DNA of 8,549 nucleotides from Clostridiales bacterium. Lineage in GTDB: Bacteria > Bacillota > Clostridia > Lachnospirales > Lachnospiraceae. The first letter of the stretch is position 1; every line of letters starts with the position of its first letter. The notes beneath the pieces are model-generated. The model worked only from the letters and a program-made list of their open reading frames with translations, had not been told where the DNA came from and did not search any database. Shown piece by piece: positions 1 through 5,518 of the stretch. The stretch spans positions 10,941 through 19,489 of the forward strand of contig JAHZHG010000012.1 of NCBI GenBank assembly GCA_019420425.1. The letters are read 5' to 3'. The position numbers and the translations under genes were made by a program.

Positions 1-101
1 CCGAGGCAGACAGCTCAGAGGAAAAACGGGAAACCATCTGGGACGGAATTACCAGAGAGGACCTGCTGGGGGACGCAGCCGATACGGCAGCGGAGGATTA
101 A
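1..101 (+). CDS. C-terminal end of an upstream gene, product not identified (partial)
   Basis: The reading frame that begins at base 3 is open from the window edge to a TAA stop at 99-101 and gives a 32-residue tail. The tail is hydrophilic and acidic, beginning EADSSEEKRE and ending DAADTAAED, with a short possible amphipathic stretch (ITREDLLGD) in the middle. It has no membrane segment and no catalytic motif, so the product cannot be named from sequence. By position, directly before a class B penicillin-binding protein in a Firmicute dcw cluster, it could be the end of another penicillin-binding protein (SpoVD or PBP2B type), because those often carry charged C-terminal tails. That is inference only. 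A terminator-like hairpin starts 8 bases after the stop, which fits the end of a transcription unit. Confidence 0.6.
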   Translation, partial: EADSSEEKRETIWDGITREDLLGDAADTAAED

Positions 102-108
102 GCTTCAT

Positions 109-159
109 AACTCCATAAATTGCTTCATACACTGGTATAAAGCATTTATGGAGTTTTTT
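109..159 (+). terminator. Rho-independent terminator-like hairpin overlapping the ribosome site of the next gene
   Basis: The left arm AACTCCATAAAT (109-120) is perfectly complementary to ATTTATGGAGTT (144-155). The stem extends by GCT (122-124) against AGC (141-143) with one bulged T at 121. The loop is about 16 bases (125-140). The right arm runs directly into six T residues (154-159). A stem followed by a T run is the form of an intrinsic terminator, here AT-rich. The right arm also contains GGAG (150-153), which lies 6 bases before the ATG at 160, so the same structure would cover the ribosome-binding site of the downstream gene. Confidence 0.7.
133..141 (+). promoter_or_regulatory. Possible extended -10 promoter in the hairpin loop
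   Basis: TGGTATAAA at 133-141 matches the extended -10 pattern TGnTATAAT at all but one position. No recognisable -35 element lies 16-18 bases upstream. Initiation about 7 bases downstream, near 148, would give a very short leader that begins inside the right arm of the hairpin and leaves GGAG (150-153) unpaired. This is a prediction by eye, and short AT-rich loops easily give such matches by chance. Confidence 0.3.
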
Positions 160-1914
160 ATGGAAAAGCTGCGGACGTTTCACCGGAAAAAGACGGTGCT
201 GGTATTTTTTCTCTGCGTTCTGGCGCTGCTGGGCCTGTGCGGAAGGCTGGTCTATCTGATGCTGTTCCGCTCCGACTATTATGAACAGCTGGCCACGGAT
301 CTGCATGAGCGGGAGAGGGACATCAAGGCGGCCCGGGGGCGGATCATCGACGCCCCCGGAACGGTGCTGGCGGATAATAAGACGGCCTGCACCATATCGG
401 TCATCCACAGCCAGATTGAGGAGCCGGAGCAGGTGATCCAAATGCTGATGAAGGAGCTGGACATGGACGAGGAAACCGTGCGCAGGCGGGTGGAAAAGGT
501 TTCCTCCATCGAGCGGGTAAAGACAAATGTGGACAAGGAAGTGGGGGATCGGATACGGGAGTATAATCTGGCGGGCGTGAAGGTGGACGAGGACTACAAG
601 CGGTACTATCCCTTCCATGAGCTGGCCAGCAAGGTGCTGGGCTTTACCGGCAGCGACAACCAGGGGATCATTGGCCTGGAGGTGCAGTACGAGGAAATCC
701 TCAGCGGTTCCCCGGGAAAAATCCTTACCCTGACCGATGCCAGGGGCATTGAGCTGGAGGATGAGGGAGAGAGCCGTCTGGAGCCGATTAACGGCAATGA
801 CCTGCTGATCAGCCTGGATCACAACATCCAGACCTTTGTCCAGCAGGAGGCGGAAAAGGTGATGGAGCAAAAGCAGGCAGAGCGTGTCTCTATTCTGGTA
901 ATGAATCCGCAAAACGGAGAGATCTACGCCTGCGCCAACGTGCCTGAGTTTGACCTGAATGATCCCTTTACCCTGGATATGGATACGACAGGCATGACGG
1001 ATCAGGAGAAAAGCGATGCCAGAAACCAGATGTGGAGAAACGGCTGTCTGAATGATACCTATGAGCCGGGCTCCACATTTAAAATTATCACGGCCTCCGC
1101 CGGACTGGAGGCGGGCGTGGTCAGCCTGAACGACCAGTTTTCCTGCCCGGGCTTTAAGATCGTGGAGGATCGGCGGATCCGCTGCCACAAGGTGGGCGGC
1201 CACGGCGGGGAAACCTTTGTCCAGGGAATCATGAATTCCTGCAATCCCGTGTTCATTGAGGTGGGGCTGCGTCTGGGTGTAGACCGGTACTTTACCTATT
1301 TTAACCAGTTTGGCCTGAATACCAAAACCGGCGTTGACCTGCCGGGAGAAGCGGCCACCATCATGCACAAGAAGGAGAATGTGGGGCAGGTGGAGCTGGC
1401 CACCATTTCCTTTGGCCAGTCCTTCCAGATCACGCCGATCCAGCTGGCAACTACGGTCAGCTCCCTGATCAACGGAGGAAACCGGATTACTCCGCATTTT
1501 GGGGTGAAGGTGGCCGACCGTGACGGAAATGTGCTGAAAACACTGGAATATCCGGTGCAGGAGGGGATCGTTTCAGCGGAAACCTCAGCCGCCATGCGGT
1601 ATCTGCTGGAGCAGGTAGTGGAGAATGGTTCGGGAAAAAATGCCTATCTGGAGGGCTTTCACGTGGGCGGGAAAACCGCCACCTCCGAAACCCTGCCGAG
1701 AAGTGCGAACAAATACATTTCTTCGTTCATCGGCTTTGCCCCGGCCGACGATCCCCAGGTAATCGCCCTGTGCATTATCCATGATCCCCAGGGGGTCTAT
1801 TACGGCGGGACCATTGCCGCGCCTGTGGTCAAACGGATTTTTTCCAATATTCTGCCCTATCTGGGCATAGAAAAAGACGCGGAGGCGGTTCCCGAAACAA
1901 AAACAGTTGAATAA
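160..1914 (+). CDS. Class B penicillin-binding protein (FtsI/SpoVD-type D,D-transpeptidase)
   Basis: This is a membrane-anchored transpeptidase that crosslinks peptidoglycan stem peptides, for division septum or spore cortex. It has 584 residues from the ATG at 160. That start is preferred over the in-frame ATG at 148 because GGAG at 150-153 lies 6 bases upstream of it, while 148 has no ribosome site and lies inside a hairpin stem. A short basic N-terminus is followed by one membrane segment (about 12-36). The class B dimerisation region begins with R59-G60 and D64 in the pattern RGxIxD. The transpeptidase domain (about 220-575) has the catalytic serine motif S305-T-F-K308 and the second motif S360-C-N362. 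The third motif reads K505-T506-A507 where K-T-G is usual. No PASTA domains follow, and the protein ends soon after the catalytic domain. The family is clear. Whether it serves division (FtsI/PBP2B) or sporulation (SpoVD) cannot be settled from sequence. Confidence 0.93.
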   Translation: MEKLRTFHRKKTVLVFFLCVLALLGLCGRLVYLMLFRSDYYEQLATDLHERERDIKAARGRIIDAPGTVLADNKTACTISVIHSQIEEPEQVIQMLMKELDMDEETVRRRVEKVSSIERVKTNVDKEVGDRIREYNLAGVKVDEDYKRYYPFHELASKVLGFTGSDNQGIIGLEVQYEEILSGSPGKILTLTDARGIELEDEGESRLEPINGNDLLISLDHNIQTFVQQEAEKVMEQKQAERVSILVMNPQNGEIYACANVPEFDLNDPFTLDMDTTGMTDQEKSDARNQMWRNGCLNDTYEPGSTFKIITASAGLEAGVVSLNDQFSCPGFKIVEDRRIRCHKVGGHGGETFVQGIMNSCNPVFIEVGLRLGVDRYFTYFNQFGLNTKTGVDLPGEAATIMHKKENVGQVELATISFGQSFQITPIQLATTVSSLINGGNRITPHFGVKVADRDGNVLKTLEYPVQEGIVSAETSAAMRYLLEQVVENGSGKNAYLEGFHVGGKTATSETLPRSANKYISSFIGFAPADDPQVIALCIIHDPQGVYYGGTIAAPVVKRIFSNILPYLGIEKDAEAVPETKTVE

Positions 1915-1935
1915 TGAAACGAAAAGAATTATACT
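1907..1935 (+). promoter_or_regulatory. SigA-type promoter candidate for mraY and downstream genes
   Basis: TTGAAT at 1907-1912 (four of six to TTGACA) and TATACT at 1930-1935 (five of six to TATAAT) are separated by exactly 17 bases. The -35 element overlaps the TAA stop of the preceding penicillin-binding protein gene (1912-1914). Predicted initiation is near 1942, giving a leader of about 40 bases before mraY. The surrounding segment is much richer in A and T than the flanking genes, which supports a regulatory role. Not tested experimentally here. Confidence 0.5.
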
Positions 1936-1980
1936 TTATCTTAAGGCCGATAAAGAAAAAAATGTACGAGGTGTTGAATG

Positions 1981-2952
1981 ATGATCAGTGCAAGTGTGTT
2001 AGTTCCCTTATTTGTTGCGTTTGCCATCAGCGTGGCGCTCAGCCCCATAATTATCCCGTTTCTGACGAAGCTCAAGATCGGAAACACAGAGCGGACAGAG
2101 GGCGTCCAGTCCCATCTGAAAAAAGCCGGTACGCCAACCATGGGCGGGCTGATTATTCTGATCAGTATTCTGGTGACCTCGCTGCTGTTTATTGCCAAAT
2201 ACCCCAGAATCGGCCCGGTACTGTTCCTTACCCTGGGCTTCGGATTGATCGGGTTTCTGGACGATTACCTGAAGGTAGTACTGAAAAGCTCCGACGGCCT
2301 GAAGCCAAAGCAGAAGATGCTGGGCCAGATTGTGATTACCACAATCTTTATTATCTACATGGTAGTGATTGATAATTCCTGCCTGGAGATGCTGGTGCCA
2401 TTCGGGCACGGCACGGTGCTGAACGCAGACTGGCTGAAGATTGCCGCCGTACCCCTGGCCTATATTGTGATTATCGGTACGGTAAACGGCGTGAACTTTA
2501 CCGACGGCCTGGACGGCCTGGCTACGGGCGTGACGGTTATGGTCTCCGTATTCTTCACTGTGGTGTCCATGGTGACGGCCGGCGGGATTGAGCCGATAAC
2601 CGCCGCGGTTACCGGCGCGCTGCTGGGCTTTCTGATGTTTAATGCCCACCCGGCAAAGGTATTTATGGGAGATACCGGCTCCCTGGCTCTTGGCGGCTTT
2701 GTTACGGGAGCGGCGTACATGATGAAAATGCCGCTGTTTATCCCGATTGTCGGCCTGGTTTATCTGGTGGAGGTGATCTCTGTCATGATCCAGGTAACGT
2801 ATTTTAAAAAGACAGGCGGAAAGCGTTTCTTCAAGATGGCGCCGATTCACCATCATTTTGAGCTGTGCGGCTGGTCAGAGACGCGGATTGTTACGGTATT
2901 TACCATTGTTACTGCATTTTTGTGTCTGATTGCGCTGGTAGCGCTGGACTAA
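1981..2952 (+). CDS. mraY: Phospho-N-acetylmuramoyl-pentapeptide transferase (MraY)
   Basis: MraY is an integral membrane enzyme that transfers phospho-MurNAc-pentapeptide from UDP to undecaprenyl phosphate, forming lipid I. The protein has 323 residues, the usual size, with many hydrophobic segments. Family motifs are intact: P52-T-M-G-G56 near the first cytoplasmic loop, the Asp pair D94-D95 followed by YLK, N172-F-T-D-G-L-D-G-L180, F228-M-G-D231-T-G-S, and the histidine loop A287-P-I-H-H-H-F-E294. D94, D95 and D231 correspond to the conserved aspartates of the family. Two adjacent ATG codons (1978 and 1981) are possible starts. GAGGTG at 1968-1973 is 7 bases from the second and only 4 from the first, so 1981 is chosen, with one residue of difference. 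A promoter candidate precedes it, and murD follows after 21 bases. Confidence 0.97.
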   Translation: MISASVLVPLFVAFAISVALSPIIIPFLTKLKIGNTERTEGVQSHLKKAGTPTMGGLIILISILVTSLLFIAKYPRIGPVLFLTLGFGLIGFLDDYLKVVLKSSDGLKPKQKMLGQIVITTIFIIYMVVIDNSCLEMLVPFGHGTVLNADWLKIAAVPLAYIVIIGTVNGVNFTDGLDGLATGVTVMVSVFFTVVSMVTAGGIEPITAAVTGALLGFLMFNAHPAKVFMGDTGSLALGGFVTGAAYMMKMPLFIPIVGLVYLVEVISVMIQVTYFKKTGGKRFFKMAPIHHHFELCGWSETRIVTVFTIVTAFLCLIALVALD

Positions 2953-2973
2953 TCAGAATAACGGAGAGAACAT

Positions 2974-4341
2974 ATGGAATTAAAAGGAAAAACAGTACTG
3001 GTATTCGGCGCGGGCATCAGCGGCATCGGTGCGGCTGTACTGCTTAACGCCCAGGGGGCGCATACCATAATCTATGACGGAAACGATGCGCTTGCCGAAG
3101 CAGCGGTGAGGGAAAAGCTGCCGGAGGGGATGGAGACGGAGATTGTGCTCGGCCGTCTGCCCTGGGAGCTGATCGGCCGTCTGGATCTGGCGGTGGTCAG
3201 TCCGGGCGTGCCCATGGATCTGCCTGCGGTGATCCTGCTGAAGGAAGCGGGAGTGCCGATCTGGGGAGAGGTGGAACTGGCCTATCGGGTAACCCCGGCC
3301 AAAAAGAATATTCTGGCCATTACCGGAACCAACGGAAAGACCACGACCACGAGCCTGCTTGGGGCAATCATGAAGCAGCATCAGGAGGACACCTATGTGG
3401 TGGGAAATATCGGCACACCGTATACCGGCGCAGCCCTGGAGATGACGGAGGATTCCATCACCGTAGCGGAAATCAGCAGCTTTCAGCTGGAGACGATTAC
3501 GGATTTTCATCCCCACATCAGCGCAATCCTGAACATTACCCCGGATCATTTAAACCGCCATCATACGATGGAGGAATATATACGGGTCAAGGAGCGGATT
3601 ACCGAAAAACAAAATTCGTCGGATACGTGCGTGCTGAATTACGAAGATCCCGTACTGCGGGAATTTGGCAGTTATCTGCAGACAAAAGTTATATTTTTCA
3701 GCAGCCTGCGTACATTAGATAATGGAATCTGTTTAAACGGCGAAACCATAGAGTACCGGGAGGCGGGAGAGATCACGCCGGTGTGCCGGGTGGATGAGCT
3801 TAAGCTTTTAGGCCTGCATAATGTAGAAAATGTGATGGCGGCCACAGCCATGGCCATGGCCTACGGCGTTCCGCTGGAGACAATCCGCGATGTGCTCAGG
3901 CGCTTTACGGCGGTGGAGCACCGGATTGAATTTGTGGCAGAGAAAAGGGGCGTTGCCTATTACAATGATTCCAAAGGGACGAACCCGGATGCGGCCATCA
4001 AGGGCATCCAGGCTATGAACCGGAAAACGGTGCTGATCGGCGGAGGCTATGACAAGGAATCCTCCTATGAGGAATGGATCAATGCCTTTGACGGAAAGGT
4101 AAAATACCTTGTGCTGATCGGACAGACAAAGTACAAGATTGCCGAGGCGGCCAAAAGCTGCGGCTTTCATGATATCCTATTTGCAGACACCCTCGAGGAA
4201 GCGGTGGCCCTCTGCGCCGAAAAGGCAGAGCCGGGAGACGCCGTGCTGCTGTCGCCTGCCTGCGCCAGCTGGGGCATGTTCCCCAATTATGAGGTGAGGG
4301 GCAGACGGTTCAAAGAGCTGGTTCACGAATTGCCACAATAA
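2974..4341 (+). CDS. murD: UDP-N-acetylmuramoyl-L-alanine--D-glutamate ligase (MurD)
   Basis: MurD is a cytoplasmic ATP-dependent ligase that adds D-glutamate to UDP-MurNAc-L-Ala. At 455 residues it matches the family length. The N-terminal Rossmann-like UDP-binding domain starts with GAGISGIGAA. The central ATPase domain has the P-loop T117-G-T-N-G-K122-T-T, E166-I-S-S-F-Q171, and N187-I-T-P-D-H192-L-N-R-H. K206, in the sequence YIRVKERI, is the likely carbamylated lysine. The C-terminal domain has H316-R-I-E, Y330-N-D-S-K-G-T336-N, and S427-P-A-C-A-S-W-G-M-F436 followed by EVRGRRFKEL. In that last motif SWGMF replaces the SWDMF-like form of some relatives, a mild variation. The ATG at 2974 has GGAGAG (2963-2968) 5 bases upstream. 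Spacing to mraY (21 bases) and ftsW (27 bases) suggests one operon. Confidence 0.97.
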   Translation: MELKGKTVLVFGAGISGIGAAVLLNAQGAHTIIYDGNDALAEAAVREKLPEGMETEIVLGRLPWELIGRLDLAVVSPGVPMDLPAVILLKEAGVPIWGEVELAYRVTPAKKNILAITGTNGKTTTTSLLGAIMKQHQEDTYVVGNIGTPYTGAALEMTEDSITVAEISSFQLETITDFHPHISAILNITPDHLNRHHTMEEYIRVKERITEKQNSSDTCVLNYEDPVLREFGSYLQTKVIFFSSLRTLDNGICLNGETIEYREAGEITPVCRVDELKLLGLHNVENVMAATAMAMAYGVPLETIRDVLRRFTAVEHRIEFVAEKRGVAYYNDSKGTNPDAAIKGIQAMNRKTVLIGGGYDKESSYEEWINAFDGKVKYLVLIGQTKYKIAEAAKSCGFHDILFADTLEEAVALCAEKAEPGDAVLLSPACASWGMFPNYEVRGRRFKELVHELPQ

Positions 4342-4354
4342 TTCAACATTGGAC

Positions 4355-4371
4355 GGGAGTGTGATGCGTTG
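4355..4371 (+). promoter_or_regulatory. Ribosome site and TTG start that fix the ftsW beginning
   Basis: GGGAG at 4355-4359 lies 9 bases before TTG at 4369-4371. The reading frame is closed upstream by the murD stop (4339-4341) and contains no ATG or GTG between that stop and 4369. An ATG at 4364 lies closer to the ribosome site (4 bases) but is out of frame and reaches a stop after about 25 codons. The next in-frame ATG, at 4402, would remove the conserved hydrophilic N-terminus and has no ribosome site. Confidence 0.6.
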
Positions 4372-5445
4372 GGGACGAAGGCGGGAAAGACAGATCCGGG
4401 CATGGTCGCGGCCGTGCTGTTTCTGGTGGTTACCGGACTGATGACCATGTACAGTACCAGCGCATATAATGGCCAGGTCCGTTTTGCGGATTCGGCCTAT
4501 TATTTTAAAAAACAGCTTTTTGCCACCAGCCTTGGCCTGCTGACCATGTATATGGTGGCGAAAACCGATTACCACAGGCTGATCCGGTTTGCGGTGCCGG
4601 GGTATCTGCTTTCTCTGGCGCTATCCGGGGCGGTTCTGCTGGTGGGGGATTCCTACAATGGTTCCAAACGCTGGCTTTCCCTGGGGCCGCTGTCCTTTCA
4701 GCCCTCAGAGTACGCCAAACTGGCTGTGATCCTGTTTCTGGCCAGCCTGGTCAGCCGGGCGGGGAAAAAGCGTGGGCTGGGGCTTTTGTGTACCGTGTTT
4801 TTGGCGGTTTTGCCTATCGTAGCGCTGGTAGGTACAAACAACCTGAGTACCGCCATTATCATTCTGGGAATTGCCGTGATCATGATTTTTATTGCCAATC
4901 CCCGGTACCTGCCCTTTGTCTGGGTGGGCGCGACGGGCTTTGGCTTTATCGCCATTTTCCTCAGTATGGAGCAGTACCGCCTGGAGCGGCTGGCGATCTG
5001 GCGGAACCCGGAGCTGTATGAGAAGGGCTACCAGACCATGCAGGGCCTGTATGCCATTGGCTCAGGCGGGCTGTTTGGCCGGGGCTTTGGCAGCAGTATT
5101 CAAAAGCTGGGTTTTGTGCCGGAGGCCCAGAATGATATGATATTTTCCATCATCTGCGAGGAGTTCGGCCTGGTGGGCGCGATTGCGCTGCTTATGGTGT
5201 TCCTGCTGATGATCTGGCGGATGATGGTGATCTCTACCCACGCGGCAGATTTGTTCGGCTCACTGATTGCGGCGGGCATCATGGGGCACATTGCCATCCA
5301 GGTTATCCTGAACGTGGCGGTGGTGACCAATACCATTCCCAATACCGGAATTACGCTTCCCTTTGTCAGCTACGGCGGCACCTCGGTTGTGTTTCTGCTG
5401 GCGGAGATGGGGCTGGTGATGTCGGTCAGCCGATGGCAGAAATAA
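4369..5445 (+). CDS. ftsW: SEDS-family peptidoglycan glycosyltransferase (FtsW/SpoVE)
   Basis: A polytopic membrane enzyme of the SEDS family (FtsW, RodA, SpoVE) that polymerises glycan strands from lipid II and works with a class B penicillin-binding protein. It has 358 residues and about ten hydrophobic segments, the first at about 12-28 followed by YSTSAYN. Signature regions are G98-S-K-R101-W102 with L105-G-P, Q111-P-S-E114-Y-A-K117, the GYQTMQGLYAIGSGGLFGRG region, P251-E-A-Q-N-D256-M-I-F, and P331-F-V-S-Y-G-G337-T-S. D256 aligns with the aspartate required for polymerase activity in E. coli RodA (D262) and FtsW (D297). The gene starts with TTG. It follows a PBP, mraY and murD, as ftsW does in E. 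coli and spoVE in B. subtilis. Division and sporulation paralogues cannot be told apart from sequence alone. Confidence 0.95.
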   Translation: MGTKAGKTDPGMVAAVLFLVVTGLMTMYSTSAYNGQVRFADSAYYFKKQLFATSLGLLTMYMVAKTDYHRLIRFAVPGYLLSLALSGAVLLVGDSYNGSKRWLSLGPLSFQPSEYAKLAVILFLASLVSRAGKKRGLGLLCTVFLAVLPIVALVGTNNLSTAIIILGIAVIMIFIANPRYLPFVWVGATGFGFIAIFLSMEQYRLERLAIWRNPELYEKGYQTMQGLYAIGSGGLFGRGFGSSIQKLGFVPEAQNDMIFSIICEEFGLVGAIALLMVFLLMIWRMMVISTHAADLFGSLIAAGIMGHIAIQVILNVAVVTNTIPNTGITLPFVSYGGTSVVFLLAEMGLVMSVSRWQK

Positions 5446-5458
5446 GTCTCACCTTTTG

Positions 5459-5505
5459 CCGGTCAGGCGCATATAGTGGACTATATGGCATTTTGTCTTG
5501 ACCGG
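5459..5505 (+). promoter_or_regulatory. Two-tier leader hairpin with 18-bp palindrome before murA
   Basis: An outer pair CCGGTCA (5459-5465) and TGACCGG (5499-5505) is perfectly complementary. Inside it lies the perfect inverted repeat CATATAGT (5470-5477) and ACTATATG (5480-5487) around a GG centre. As RNA this would form a 7-bp stem closed by a UGGA loop, extended by GC/GC with one bulged G. There is no T run, so it is not a terminator. The right outer arm shares GG (5504-5505) with the murA ribosome site GGAGG (5504-5508). It could be an RNA switch or brake on murA translation, or at DNA level an operator for a dimeric regulator. TATAGT at 5472-5477 could also act as a -10 box, but no good -35 precedes it. 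Confidence 0.5.
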
Positions 5506-5518
5506 AGGAATGTGTTTG
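5504..5518 (+). promoter_or_regulatory. Ribosome site and TTG start that fix the murA beginning
   Basis: GGAGG at 5504-5508 lies 7 bases before TTG at 5516-5518. An in-frame ATG at 5510-5512 is immediately next to the ribosome site, too close for efficient use. Starting at 5516 gives an N-terminus of the form MNQIIIEGG and places the conserved residues at K22, N23 and C115, the same numbers as in E. coli MurA. Confidence 0.65.

Noticed and set aside
49..1497. A 482-residue open frame on the minus strand opposite the PBP gene.
   Set aside because: It is a mirror of the codon phase of a GC-balanced coding gene. Its product is rich in His, Leu and Gln with no motif, and the plus-strand gene has all three transpeptidase motifs.
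1914..2372. A 152-residue plus-strand frame whose ATG overlaps the PBP stop codon.
   Set aside because: It has no ribosome site, runs out of frame through the conserved N-terminal half of mraY, and shows no motif beyond its first, lysine-rich part.
2597..2611. A perfect 7-bp inverted repeat (TAACCGC / GCGGTTA) in mraY.
   Set aside because: It lies in coding sequence for a transmembrane stretch (PITAAVTG), has a 1-base centre and no T run, and is expected by chance in this composition.
2008..2856. A 282-residue minus-strand frame across mraY.
   Set aside because: Its His/Gln/Arg-rich composition is typical of an antisense shadow, and it is fully covered by mraY with intact active-site motifs.
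5470..5487. The palindrome before murA read as a sporulation (SigE-type) -10 region.
   Set aside because: CATATAGT resembles CATACAAT only partly and no matching -35 lies 13-16 bases upstream. The inverted repeat explains the sequence better.
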